A stretch of 64,000 bases of DNA. Source: Candidatus Peribacteria bacterium (GTDB lineage: Bacteria; Patescibacteriota; Gracilibacteria; BD1-5; UBA6164). Position numbers and translations under genes: made by a program. The notes under the pieces are model-generated. The model was not told the origin of the DNA. It searched no databases and worked only from the letters and a program-made list of their open reading frames with translations. This document shows, piece by piece, positions 10,321 to 20,228 of the stretch. Positions within the stretch are counted from its first letter, which is position 1. Each line of letters opens with the position of its first letter. The stretch is from NCBI GenBank assembly GCA_023898505.1, contig CP060226.1:1240001-1304000 (forward strand), in the 5' to 3' direction.

Positions 10321-10494
10321 AAGAGTGTAGAAAGTAAAAAGGATAAACTACTAATAATGGTAGCTATTTTAGGAAACTACGGAAAAATTCAAATTTCCTT
10401 TCTTTTTTCTTTTATCTTCCTGAAAACCAATTTGTTTTTTTTGTGACTTTCGGTATAAATAGGGAAAATATTTTTAGCCTATAATTTTCTCCAT

Positions 10495-11898
10495 ATGTCG
10501 TATAGAAGAAATAGAGGAATTCAAAAAACACTCAAAGATTATATTGTTCCGATTATCGGAGGAGTCATTGTTCTCTTATTACTGGTAAATGTATTTAGTG
10601 GGGATGATACAGCATCAGTAGACGGTGGTGTAAGTACGGAGGAAAATACTACGGCACTCAATGTCTCATTGTACGGAGACTCTACTGAGGCGTATGTTGA
10701 ATATACTGGGGGAAATAGAAAACTTATCGAGTCAGATATATCTCTATTTAAGGGAGAAAAAGTCGTGGTAAAAGAAGGAAATGTAACCATCTGAGCTCAG
10801 ATGCTGGCAAACTTTGTTCTTGGAAGGTGAGGAGATTTTTCGTATCTTGAGAGTGGTAATTTTGCTTTAGATTCTGCTGACCTATGGGTAACGGCTGATA
10901 CTCCAACAATACTTCAAATGCGCTATGCGAAGCTACATATTGGGGATAACTCCGTACTATCTTTGACGCAAAACGAGGTAAATAGTATCGTATACTTGTT
11001 ACAAGGAAGCGTAGAGATAGAAAACTTAGCAGGGAAATCAACAGTACTTGCTCCGAAACAGAAACTCGTTATTTCTCGTTCTGATGCTTCAAATGACGAC
11101 GTAGATCTGTCATTACAAAAAACTCAAATAGATGAATACTTTATTGGAAGTGATTGGTTTATTCGCAACCATGGACTTCAGTATCTCACTGCAGAAGCGA
11201 GCGCAACAGGTACAACAGATACGGTTTCGATGTCATCCAAAATTGTGACACTTGATACGATTCAGGATGAGGCTCGAGTTTCTTCTGCCAGTATTGATGT
11301 GAAGGGGAAATATACGGTTGAAACGGTACGTGCTATAAAGATTAATGGGAAAAACGCAGAGATGGATACGGGAGCAAAAACATTTACAGTTTCCGGAGTT
11401 GATACCAGTAAAAAAGAAAATGATTTGGTAGTAAAGGTATATGGTGCGGATGATGAACTCATCGCGAAGTATGTGTATACCGTGTATTATGATAGTGCCG
11501 CTTCTAGCGCTACATCGACAGATTTGTTTAAGGTAGAAAACTTTTCACTTGATTCAACGAAGTTTAAATTTATCTCTCCAACGACAAATCCGTATACTAC
11601 GACAGCATCTATGGTAACGATAGAAGGGATGGTTCCAGCAAATACGGTAGCCAAGATTTTGGTAAATGATTTTCAATTACAAAAGTTTCCAAAAAATGGT
11701 ACCTACTGGAAATACCATGCAAATGTAGAGTGGGGGAATCTGAAACCTGGCCTTAATATCTACAAGGTCGACTATTATGGAAATAATGGAGAACTCCTTC
11801 ATTCAAATGCCTTTACTATCGTGAAACCAGCGGCTACTCCTGCTCCAGCAGCAGTGACTCCAAAAGAGGAATCATCTCCTATCAGTGGAGAAGCATAA
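10495..11898 (+). CDS. Single-pass membrane protein with FecR-like and Ig-like regions
   Basis: The 467-residue protein has a short basic cytoplasmic end, one membrane helix (about residues 17-36, YIVPIIGGVIVLLLLVNVF) and a long external part. Residues about 130-200 resemble FecR/DUF-type beta-rich domains (MRYAKLHIGDNSVLSL, VYLLQGSVEIENLAGKSTVL). The C-terminal half has two beta-sandwich-like stretches. It ends in a proline/alanine-rich tail (KPAATPAPAAVTPKEESS). Function is unknown; a structural role at the cell envelope is likely. It sits 3 bp upstream of a Nudix gene and may be co-transcribed with it. Confidence 0.72.
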
Positions 11899-11901
11899 AG
11901 T

Positions 11902-12393
11902 ATGAATAAGGAAATTATAATTGTTGATACAGAAGATAATGTTATTGGGCTTACGATGAGGGGGGAACCTCTCAATGGTAAGCTTTTTAGGGTATCGGCA
12001 TTATGGTTAATGGATATAAAAGGAAATATACTATTATCAAAACGTTCTGTATCAAAAAAACATCATCCCTGAAAGTGGTGACCAGCAATAGAATGAACGA
12101 ATGAAAGGTGAGATACGTATGAGTCTAATATTATACGTAAGGCATATCAAGAATTGTGAATAACTTTAACAGTTGTGAAAAAATTACAAAAGGTAATAGT
12201 AACAGGGAAGTATCCTCATATCCATCAATGGTTTCTTGCTATTATTGATTGAGATACAGAGCTTATATGTAACCATGATGAGGTGAGCGAGATACAGTGG
12301 CTTTCTAAAAAGGAATTACAGCACCAAATACAAGCAACTCCAGATGATTTTCTCGTAACTCTCGATGATGTTAATATGCTCTCTCCTGAATAA
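11902..12393 (+). CDS. Nudix hydrolase with a degenerate Nudix box
   Basis: The 163-residue protein opens with EIIIVDTEDNVIGLTMRGEP and continues LWLMDIKGNILLSKRS, as in the IDI/YfcD-like Nudix branch. The Nudix box region reads GTNERGDTYESNIIRKAYQE LGI. Compared with the consensus GX5EX7REUXEEXGU, the RE pair is RK and one metal-binding glutamate is Q. Activity may be changed or reduced. It is read through eight TGA glycines, some inside the box region. Its start lies 3 bp after the membrane protein stop, suggesting one transcript. A strong terminator follows. Confidence 0.75.
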
Positions 12394-12395
12394 TT

Positions 12396-12432
12396 AAAAA
12401 AGTTTCTGAAATTTATTTCAGAAACTTTTTTA
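12396..12432 (+). terminator. Intrinsic terminator after the Nudix gene
   Basis: An 11-bp stem (AGTTTCTGAAA at 12401-12411 with its complement at 12416-12426), a 4-base loop and flanking A- and T-runs. It is probably bidirectional, also serving the convergent thioredoxin-like gene. Confidence 0.85.
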
Positions 12433-12439
12433 ATTATTT

Positions 12440-12772
12440 TTAACAACTACATCCAGTTCCACATCCTTCACCTGTGCTACATCCTCCACTTCCGCATCCT
12501 TCTTCTCCACCTCCGATGATACTGATAAACATCGATTTTATTTCCGATTCTTCTGGAACAATTCCTTCAAAGATTACATCCTTAAAATCAATCGCTTCTT
12601 CTTCGATGATAAGAGCTGGCATTTCTTTGATACCAAGTTCTGTTTGTATATCTTTAGAATCAGATGTTTCGAGAGTAATAAAATCACTAAGCCCAAGTTC
12701 TTCTACGACATGTTGCACGGTTTCATGCAATGTACCGTGACTATCTCCACTTCACCAAACGATGACTTTCAT
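12440..12772 (-). CDS. Small thioredoxin-fold-like protein with a cysteine-rich C-terminal tail
   Basis: The 110-residue protein resembles the small thioredoxin_3/MTH895 group: a beta strand (MKVIVWGSG), a helix (ETVQHVVEELG), then KEMPALIIEEEAIDFK with the cis-proline position and a GIVPEESEIKSMF end. The active-site position holds SGDSHGT instead of CXXC. Cysteines appear only in the tail (EGCGSGGCSTGEGCGTGCSC), which could bind metal or an iron-sulfur cluster. Function is unknown; redox or metal delivery is a guess. Confidence 0.6.
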
Positions 12773-12796
12773 ATGTTTCTCGTATATTAGGAATAA

Positions 12797-12840
12797 AAAA
12801 AAAGATTTTGAGTATACTACTCAAAATCTTTTTTTTTGAA
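12797..12840. terminator. Bidirectional intrinsic terminator
   Basis: AGATTTTGAGTA (12803-12814) and its exact complement (12818-12829) enclose a 3-base loop with A-run before and T-run after. It terminates the leftward L25 gene and lies just upstream of the thioredoxin-like gene. Confidence 0.85.
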
Positions 12841-12849
12841 AATGTATTT

Positions 12850-13464
12850 TTACTTTGCTTCTTCTGTTTCTTCACTAGGAGTAGCTTCTTCTGTTTCTTC
12901 GGTATCTGCTTGAGCTCTGAGTTGGTTAGCACTTGCAACTACCTCGTCTTCACCATGCATGATATCATATTTGCTCGTATCAATAGCAAGATCTGCTACT
13001 TTGATACTGTCACCTGTTTCTTTTAAGAGTGAAAGATCTACATTGAAACTATCAACAAGGTCTGTTGGTAGACATCTTACCTCAAGTTCTTTTAAGTGTT
13101 CTTCGAGCATTGCTCCTTCTTTTACAGCAGCAGAAACTCCAGTAAATTCTAAGTGAATCTTTGCTGTTACTTTTTCTCCTTTTGTAATGGCGTAGAAATC
13201 AATATGGGTGAATTCTCCAGTTACTGGATGTCTTTGAACATCATGAACCATAACGTCGATTTTTTTCTTATCTACATTGAGGGAGATGATGTGTCCTTCA
13301 CCAGCAATTCTGTATGTTTTTAGTAAATCTGAAGCATCTACTTTTACAGAGATAGCCTCTTGTTTGTGTCCGTATACGACTCCAGCAACCTGACGGACTG
13401 CTAATAGATCTTTTGCTCTTTCGTCTTTTGATCTCATTTCAGCGTTAAGTGTAAGCGTTTCCAT
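12850..13464 (-). CDS. rplY: Ribosomal protein L25 / general stress protein Ctc
   Basis: The 204-residue protein matches the long (Ctc) form of bL25: an N-terminal 5S rRNA-binding barrel (METLTLNAEMRSKDERAKDL, GVVYGHKQEAISVKVDAS, HDVQRHPVTGEFTHIDFYAI) and a C-terminal TL5-type domain (LEVRCLPTDLVDSFNVDLS). It ends in an acidic tail rich in E and T. It binds 5S rRNA in the large subunit. No TGA lies within it. It is the last gene of a leftward pair with dnaG, 77 bp apart. Confidence 0.95.
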   Translation of the reverse strand: METLTLNAEMRSKDERAKDLLAVRQVAGVVYGHKQEAISVKVDASDLLKTYRIAGEGHIISLNVDKKKIDVMVHDVQRHPVTGEFTHIDFYAITKGEKVTAKIHLEFTGVSAAVKEGAMLEEHLKELEVRCLPTDLVDSFNVDLSLLKETGDSIKVADLAIDTSKYDIMHGEDEVVASANQLRAQADTEETEEATPSEETEEAK

Positions 13465-13541
13465 GCGTAATATATAATATAAATTAAAAGCGTCGCAATT
13501 GTATGTAAAAAAATATATTTGGCAAAACTTTTTTTAGGAGA

Positions 13542-15224
13542 CTATTTTATTTTATGATTTTTGGCTATTTGTACGAGTTTTGTATACTCTGTCAGGGCTT
13601 CTGAATCACCTTCTTGTATTCGCATTTTTAGCTCCTTGGTTTTTTCTTTGTAATAATTAGTATTGAGAAGTTGAATCATCTTTTGTACACCTTCTTCTTT
13701 ATGGTCTTCATTTTGTCACTGAAGCTGTTCTATTTTGAGTACGAGAGCTTTATAGCGTTCTTTTTTTGAGAGTTCCATATGATCGAGATAGTCCTTTCCT
13801 TCTTTGAGAAAATGCCCGAGATCACTTTCTGGATCAATAGGAAATATACATCCCTTTTCGATTTCTTCACGGAGACTTTCGTTGCTGAGGATATTTGCGA
13901 TAATGGTTTCTTCGAGACTAAAGTCTTTTTTGATATTCGGAGTTTGTATTGGATTTTCTCGTTTTAAACGGATCTTATTAAACGCATCATAGACAACATT
14001 GAGATGGATATTGAGAAGTCTCGCTGTTTCTTTGAGGTAGCTATCTTGTTCGATACTATCAGAGTAATGCGCGATCATTTCAAGGATAGGAGTAAGAGTT
14101 TTTCTTTTATCTTCGATACTTTCTGTTTTAAAGTCACTATTTCGGAGATAATACGCTATCGGTGTTTCTGCAGTATCAATCAATCGTTCAAATACTTCTT
14201 TTCCTTTTTCTCCTTCTTTTTTTAGGATTTCATCAGGATCTTTTCCTCCTTTAAGGTGGATAATTTTTACCTCGATCCCCGTGTTTTTTAGAAGCTCAAG
14301 TGAGAGTTTTGTTGCTTTTTGTCCAGCTCCATCATTATCAAAACAAAGATATATCTTGTGAGTGAGGCGCTTAATCATCTGGATATGTTTTTCAGTGAGT
14401 GCTGTTCCTGATACGCAGACGGTATTGGGAAAGCCTCCTTCTTGTAGGCTAATGGTATCCATATAGCCTTCTGTCACGATGACAAAACCAGTCTTTGTAA
14501 TGGCACTTCTAGCATTGTAGAGACCATAGAGGATAGCAGATTTATCATAAATCTTTGAAGCAGGGGAATTGAGGTACTTTGGTTCTCCGCTTCCGATAAT
14601 CCTTCCAGCAAGTGCTACAAAATCACCACGGGCATTTTGTATCGGGAAAATGATACGATTGATAAACTTATCTTTTTTACTTTTGATATCGAGAAAAATC
14701 CCAGATTCTCCGATGATGTCATCGTCATATTTTTTTTCTTTGAGATGGTTATATAAGTTGAGTCCACTATCCGCATAACCAAAATGAAAATTTCGAATAC
14801 TATCTTCTGAAAGTCCTCTCTCAAAGAGGTATTTTTTTATCTCAGGGTACCTAGAGAGTGCTTCTTTATAGTACTGTACGGCATCTTTATAGAGTGCGTA
14901 CATACTTTTCTTTTCTTCAAAATTTTCTTGTTTAAAGTTTCCTTGGATCGGTATTCCCGTAAGGTTTGAGAGGATTTCAATAGCATCTTTAAACTCACAG
15001 TTTTCTAGATCCATCACAAACTTTAATGGTCATCATCCCTTATGGCAACCAAAACAGTAGGCAAGTTGCTTTGAGGGAGATACAACAAAAGAGGCGGTTT
15101 TTTCACTATGACCGGGAAATGGGCAGAGAGCTTTATAGTTGGTCCCTGCTTTTTTTAGGCTTACATATTTGGAGACGAGTTCGACGATATCGGTACCATT
15201 TTCTAAGTCTTCGACGATTCCCAT
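13542..15224 (-). CDS. dnaG: DNA primase DnaG
   Basis: The 560-residue protein has a CHC2 zinc finger (C34, H39, C57, C60), an N-terminal RNA polymerase domain (GYADSGLNLYNHLKEK, FINRIIFPIQNARGDFVALA) and a TOPRIM region (VTEGYMDTISLQEGG, then LCFDNDGAGQKAT). A helical C-terminal part would contact DnaB. It lays RNA primers at replication forks. Two consecutive TGA glycines directly follow the zinc finger (CFGCHKGG). The start codon is immediately preceded by a run of short direct repeats. Confidence 0.95.
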
Positions 15225-15228
15225 GTTG

Positions 15229-15305
15229 AAAGTTAGAAGTTAGAAGTTACAAGTTAGAAGTTACAAGTTAGAAGTTAGAGATTATAGGTTGAAAAGTTAG
15301 AAGTT
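15229..15305. repeat. Simple direct repeats (AGTTAGAAGTTACA-type units)
   Basis: About five degenerate units of AAGTTAGAAGTTACAAG-like sequence lie just upstream of dnaG. A shorter run of the same unit stands at 17150-17175 after the glutamate dehydrogenase gene. No coding content. Confidence 0.8.
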
Positions 15306-15403
15306 ATTCTATCGAAGAATGGAGAATTTGGAAATAAAAAAATGCCTTTGTGTTTTCTGAACAAAGAGTACTATGTTGGAGAGATATATACTGAACGATA
15401 ATT

Positions 15404-15766
15404 ATGCTATCACGTAAAAAGAGTGGCGATAGGGGGGAACTTTTGGCGATCGAGTATCTCCAAAAGAAGGGGTATCATATCCAAAATACCAATTTCAAAT
15501 TTGGGAGATTTTGAGAGATAGACGTGATTGCTGAAAAGGATCAGATAACTATTTTTATCGAGGTGAAATACCGTGCAAGCGATGCCTATGGATTGCCAGA
15601 AGAATCGATTACGAGAAGTAAATTGCAAAAACTGAAAAAAACGATTGAATATTATTGTCTTCAGCATAGTATATCCTTTGAAAAGATACAGTTCGATGTG
15701 ATTACGATTTTAAGGGGAGAAAAATGATATCGACTGACCCACTATAAAAACCAAAGTATTTCTTAA
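15404..15766 (+). CDS. YraN family (UPF0102) nuclease-like protein
   Basis: The 120-residue protein has the family pattern: KSGDRGELLAIEYLQKKGY, then NTNFKFGRFGEIDVIAEKD, then ITIFIEVKYRAS. GEID and EVKYR are the restriction-endonuclease-like catalytic residues. The family is widespread and its physiological role is not settled. TGA glycine codons fall in RFGEID and near the end. It is a lone gene between the dnaG repeats and the dehydrogenase promoter. Confidence 0.9.
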
Positions 15767-15806
15767 GATTTTTTAAGATTCCATGAGATAATAGTCGTAC
15801 TTCAAC

Positions 15807-15833
15807 TTGAAAAGCAGATAAAATATTTATAAT
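15807..15833 (+). promoter_or_regulatory. Probable promoter of the glutamate dehydrogenase gene
   Basis: TATAAT at 15828-15833 is a perfect -10. TTGAAA at 15807-15812 is a possible -35 with a short 15-bp spacer. The -10 overlaps the palindrome described next by one base. Confidence 0.5.
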
Positions 15834-15847
15834 GAGAATTATTCTCA
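15833..15847. promoter_or_regulatory. Fur-box-like 7-1-7 palindrome
   Basis: TGAGAATTATTCTCA is a perfect 7-1-7 palindrome identical to the TGAGAATnATTCTCA Fur-box form known from proteobacteria. It overlaps the -10 and lies 40 bp before the ATG, a position suited to repression. Whether a Fur-family regulator exists in this genome cannot be seen here. Confidence 0.5.
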
Positions 15848-15887
15848 TAAAAACAATTCTGAGAAATTTATTTATTTACAATAACAT

Positions 15888-17147
15888 ATGGAACAAAATA
15901 TCCAAGATGCATTTGCAAATGCGAGAGAGCAAATCAAACATGCTTGTAATATGTACGATGAATGTCGTTTGGATCTCAATAAATATGAACTTATCTCTCA
16001 TCCCCGTAGGATTATCGAGGTCAATATCCCCGTTCGTATGGATGACGGTCTTATTAAAACGTTTGTAGGTTTTAGAAGTCAGCACAATGATGCGAGATGA
16101 CCGTTTAAGTGAGGAATACGTTTTCACCAAGATGTAAATAGAGGAGAGGTAAAAGCGCTCTCTATGTGGATGACTTTTAAGTGTGCGGTAATTGATATCC
16201 CTCTTGGTGGAGGAAAATGAGGAGTGATTGTAAACCCAAAAGAACTTTCTGATGGAGAACTCGAGCGCCTGAGTCGTGGATATGTGAGAGAACTCTATAA
16301 ATACATCGGACCAGAAACGGATGTGCCAGCACCAGATGTAAATACCAATCCAAAAATTATGGCGTGGATGATGGATGAGTACTCAAAACTGGTAGGGAAG
16401 TATAGCCCAGGAAGTTTTACAGGGAAACCGCTGACTTCTGGTGGTTCTGCAGGAAGAAGTACATCTACGGCTCAAGGCGGAGTGTATGTACTTGAAAAGA
16501 TTTTGATGTTATCAGGAGATGAAATCAAGGGGAAGAAAGTAGCGATCCAAGGAGCTGGAAATGCAGGGTTAGTTATGGCACAGTTGCTCGTTGATCTCGG
16601 AGCGACTATTGTCGGTATTTCAGATTCAAAGGGAGGCATTTTTAATGAAAATGGAATTAATATTGAAAAAATATCAGAAATAAAAAATAATCGAGGATCA
16701 GTGGTTGAATACGAAGATGCAAAACAACTGGATCCAAAAGGAGTATTGACCGTTGGGTGTGATATCCTCATTCCAGCGGCACTGGAAAATCAAATTGATG
16801 CAAAGAACGCAAAAAAGATTCAAGCAAAATATATTTTAGAGCTTGCAAATGGTCCTGTAAATAGTGAGGCCGATGCTATACTTTTCGATGCAGGAATTAC
16901 GGTTATTCCTGATATTCTTGCAAATTCTGGGGGGGTTATGGTATCGTATTTTGAGCAAGTACAAAACAATCTCAATTATTATTGGGAGGCTTCTGAGGTG
17001 GATGCTAAACTCCATAAGAAAATCACGGAAGCTACCGAAAAAGTGTATCATACCGCGAAAGAGTACAATACATTCCTTCGTTCTGCCGCGTACATTGTAG
17101 CAATGAAACGTGTATTTGATGCGATGAAAGATAGAGGGGAAGTGTAG
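15888..17147 (+). CDS. gdhA: Glutamate dehydrogenase (Glu/Leu/Phe/Val family)
   Basis: The 419-residue protein shows the substrate motif GPFKGGIRFHQDV (K74, first glycine TGA-encoded), the catalytic segment IDIPLGGGKGGVIVNPKELS, and PAPDVNTNPKIMAWMMDEYS. The Rossmann cofactor motif is VAIQGAGNAGLVMAQLLVDL, followed by ANGPVNSEAD and PDILANSGGVMVSYFEQVQN. It catalyses reversible oxidative deamination of glutamate to 2-oxoglutarate and ammonia. Length is normal. It is a single gene behind a strong -10 and a Fur-like palindrome. Confidence 0.95.
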
Positions 17148-17245
17148 GGAGTTAGAAGTTAGAAGTGAGAAGTTTGAGTACTATCTAAAATTATTAAATA
17201 ACGACGTATTTTCCAGGTTCTATTTACCTATAATCCTATTTTTAT

Positions 17246-17743
17246 ATGAAAACTCTGTATATCATTCGTCATGCAAAATCTGCGTTCAAGGGGGCAGGGA
17301 TGGAGGATTTTATTCGTCCACTTGCAGAGCGTGGAGAGAAAAATGCAAAAGAGCTTGGAAAAATCCTAAAACGCAAGGAAATTATTCCTGATCATATTAT
17401 CTCATCACCAGCGGTTCGTGCACTTCAAACGTGTTATGCTGTGTGTGCAAAGATGAAGTATGGAAAAGAAATTCAGTATGAACGATGAGTGTATGATCAT
17501 CATTCAGATTCTGATATATCTTACTATATAGAACTTATATCAAAAATAGATTCAGAGAATCAAAGTGCGTTTATTTTTGGTCATAATAACGCCTGGAATC
17601 TTCTCGCAAATTATTATTTAGGAGAAGATATTTGAAATATTCCTTCTGGAGGGCTTGTCTGTATACAGTTTGATGTTGATACTTGGAAAGAAATAGATGC
17701 ATGAAATGGAAAACTCCAGTATACTTGGTATCCTGAGAAGTAA
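17246..17743 (+). CDS. SixA-like histidine phosphatase
   Basis: The 165-residue protein begins MKTLYIIRHAKSAFKG, the RHG motif of the SixA branch with catalytic H9. It continues PLAERGEKNAKELGKILK and PDHIISSPAVRALQTCYAV, and FIFGHNNAWNLLANYY supplies the second histidine. The C-terminal third is joined through TGA glycines. SixA-type enzymes remove phosphate from phosphohistidine proteins; the substrate here is unknown. A terminator follows directly. Confidence 0.85.
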
Positions 17744-17746
17744 TCA

Positions 17747-17780
17747 AAAAATCTCTTTACAATTTGTAAAGAGATTTTTT
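17747..17780 (+). terminator. Intrinsic terminator after the SixA-like gene
   Basis: TCTCTTTACA / TGTAAAGAGA stem with 3-base loop, A-run before and T-run after. It closely resembles the terminator at 7915-7952 and belongs to the same duplicated block. Confidence 0.85.
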
Positions 17781-17812
17781 ATTTCCCTATTTTTTCTTCT
17801 CATCTTTCTCGG

Positions 17813-17818
17813 TATACT
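17813..17818 (+). promoter_or_regulatory. Probable -10 element (TATACT)
   Basis: CGGTATACT lies 30 bp before the ATG at 17849, the same arrangement as in front of the gene at 8020. Confidence 0.45.
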
Positions 17819-17848
17819 CAGAGTAAATCTCTGAACTATTTTTATCGT

Positions 17849-19240
17849 ATGCAAACAAACATAGATATTCCATCCCAACCTTCTTTTCCTACGAATGGAA
17901 GAAATAATGGATTCACCCTCGTCGAACTCATAGTAGTAGTGGTTATCCTCGGAATCCTCTCTACCGTAGGCTTTGTCTCATATAGCTCCTACCTCGCTTG
18001 AACGAGAGATACGAATCGTATCTCTCAACTGACAGCCCTCCATGATGGACTCGAACTCTATAGAACAGAAAAAGACCTCCCTCTTCCAGATGATTACGTA
18101 GAAGTAAAGTCTAATGGAACCACTATTGCCTATCAAGGCTACGCGGGAGAAGGAGTCCTAGAAACGATAGACTTTACTAAAGGAGGAAAAGATCCGAAAG
18201 ACTCCACCTACTTTTCCTACTATCTCACGAGTGATAAGAAATACTTCCAACTGATGGCATTTCTCGAAGAGTCAGATAACTTACTGACACAGACCACCCC
18301 CGACGATAGCGAAGTATCACTATCGTTTTCCCCCTCCTTACTAAGGAGGGGGCTAGGGGGTGGTATCCCCCAAGCCCATGCAGCGACAGACTACACGAAC
18401 AGATACCCAACCGTAAACGGACATAAACTTGGTATCCTCACAGAGTCCTGAACCAATGCACCGATACAGGAAGTAACCACTATTACTAACTCAGGTTACC
18501 TCGACATAGCCCTCACTACAGACAACTACAAAGCCAACCTTACTGATACGAGAAGTATAGCAGGAACTGGATCTACCCTAGATATCCTTGCGAAACTCAA
18601 AGCTGTAGGATGAACGCTTGCTCAAAGCTGTAAACAACTCCTTGATAAACACCAAGAGCTCAAGAACCAAGATAGAGTCTATGTCATCGATCCAACTCAA
18701 AATGATCCCTTTGAAGTGTATTGCGATATGACGATGGACGATGGTGGGTGGACCCTGGTGTTTAAAAACGATGGTGATTCTGATAACGGAAGTCTTTCCA
18801 ATAATGCAAATGTAGGAAATGGATATCAAACATCAAATCTAACAACAAACGATTATGCCAACTCTGCGACATTTTCAGATGACCTTATCAACACTATTAT
18901 GGAACAATAATTTAGAGTAGAAGGAAATAACGGAGAAAAAATTTATGGAAAAATGGCTGATGGGGACGAATATGCAACGGAAACAATTACAAATAAGTAT
19001 CGTTCTTGTACCTACCTCTCAAATGCAAATTATACTGACTATGTTGATCATTCTTGAGGGACAACATGGTGACATGGGTTCACATTATTTGATACTGCGG
19101 CTACAGAAAAAGGAATTATTACAGACCTCTATACTGGGGGAAATCATAATAGATATGGATGACGGGATGGTGGGGATTTTAGATGTGGAACAGCAACAGC
19201 ACAAACGGATGGCGTAAAGGTAAACGTATTTGTTAGATAA
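17849..19240 (+). pseudogene. Prepilin-like protein with fibrinogen-like domain, interrupted by one TAA
   Basis: The leader ends at G21 followed by FTLVELIVVVVILGILSTVG. The first 230 residues nearly match the protein at 8020. A fibrinogen-like domain follows (SCKQLLDKH, VYVIDPTQ, FEVYCDMTMDDGGWTLVFKN). An in-frame TAA at 18908-18910, after 353 codons, stops translation. The same frame then continues without another TAA or TAG for 109 codons (FRVEGNNGEKIYGKMADG to DFRCGTATAQTDGVKVNVFV) and ends at TAA 19238. The downstream part clearly completes the domain. It may be a recent nonsense mutation (CAA to TAA is one change), a sequencing error or phase variation. The true end overlaps the convergent YggS gene by 8 bp. 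Confidence 0.82.
18293..18364. repeat. Short palindromic insertion in the second fibrinogen-like prepilin
   Basis: The ends ACCACCCCC and GGGGGTGGT are inverted, with internal hairpins CGATAGCGAAGTATCACTATCG and CCCCCTCCTTACTAAGGAGGGGG. It occupies the same protein position as the 143-bp element in the paralogue at 8545-8687, between EENLLTQ-like and IPQAHAATDYT. Confidence 0.75.
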
Positions 19241-19865
19241 TAATCTTTTCTCCAATCCTCACTACATCAATCCCCATATTGAGGGCTATTTCATAATCTC
19301 TTGATGTTCCTGCTGAAATCAGTTTTCATGGAAGGTAGCTATCTCGGATATTAAGAAGTTTCTGAAATTCTTTTGTTTTTTCTTTGAGGCTAAATTGAGC
19401 TAATCCCATCCCAGAGATTCCTAAAATACGAAGGTGGGGAAGATTTTTGAGAGTATCTAAAAATAGAGGAATATCTATTTCTGTAATGCCATGCTCTTTC
19501 TCGGAATCAAGTTGTACCTGTAAAAATACATCGATATGAATCCCCAGTTCACTACAGATAGCTTCAAGTTTTTCCGTATGTTTGATGCTTTCAAGTGAAT
19601 GAACACACGAACAGGTAGTCACGATATCTCGTAATTTTTTAGACTGAAGATTTCCGATAAAGTGCAATTTCTCTCGAGGGATATTTTTCCCGTTGATAGA
19701 TTCGATTCTATTTTCTCAGTACCCGAAGATGATATCTGGAAAAGATGCTTCCACTTGGGCGATGATGTTTTCTGTTTCCTCTGGATTCCAGTACTTGGTT
19801 ACCATCAGTATCTGAGAGTCTGATGTTTGTATTTCTTCAAAAAGGTGAGAGTTTATTTTGAACAT
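19233..19865 (-). CDS. YggS/PROSC family PLP-binding protein
   Basis: The 210-residue protein has the alanine-racemase-like N-terminal barrel: ILMVTKYWNPEE with probable PLP lysine K24, IIFGYGENRIESI, LHFIGNLQSKKL, CSCVHSLESIKHTEKL, then LGISGMGL and a late GIDVVRIGEKI. The family keeps pyridoxal phosphate in balance and has no strong enzymatic activity of its own. It is slightly short for the family (usually 220-235). It converges on the fibrinogen-like prepilin gene with an 8-bp overlap. Confidence 0.88.
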
Positions 19866-19924
19866 TGGGATAGATTTTTATAAAAGCCTGGGTATACTTA
19901 AAGAGTATTTTTTAAATATCATAT

Positions 19925-20218
19925 ATGGATGCAGAGATAAGGCAAACGATTCTTATGGCTCTTCAAGAAATTCCAAAAGGAAAGGTGATGACCTATAAGA
20001 GTCTGGCAGAAAAATGTGGGGTACATCCGAGGACGGTAGCATTAGTTATGAAGTATAATAAAGATCCAGAACTATACCCCTGTTATAAGATAGTGCGAGC
20101 AAATGGAGAGGTCGGGGGGTATAGTGCGTATGAATGACAAAAGACAAAGATTGAGAAATTGGAGAAAGAGGGGATAGAGGTGATTGGTGGATATGTACCC
20201 TTGAAATATATTTGTTAA
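19925..20218 (+). CDS. MGMT-like DNA-binding domain protein
   Basis: The 97-residue protein is the C-terminal helix-turn-helix domain of O6-alkylguanine-DNA alkyltransferases without the N-terminal domain. It has IPKGKVMTYKSLAEKCG, VHPRTVALVMKYNKDPE, and PCYKIV at residues 52-57 in place of the canonical PCHRVV. The reactive cysteine position (C53) is kept and the histidine is tyrosine. It could be a short alkyltransferase or an alkyltransferase-like sensor of DNA damage; the retained cysteine leaves this open. It lies 10 bp before the peptidase gene, probably in one operon. Confidence 0.8.
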
Positions 20219-20228
20219 TCTGGTTTTT

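Noticed and set aside
10033..10446. Plus-strand open frame opposite the TtcA-like gene
   Set aside because: It is antisense to a well-supported PP-loop gene and its sequence is a low-complexity F-rich translation.
15229..15305. Possible CRISPR array from short direct repeats
   Set aside because: Units are degenerate and contiguous, without unique spacers of uniform length.
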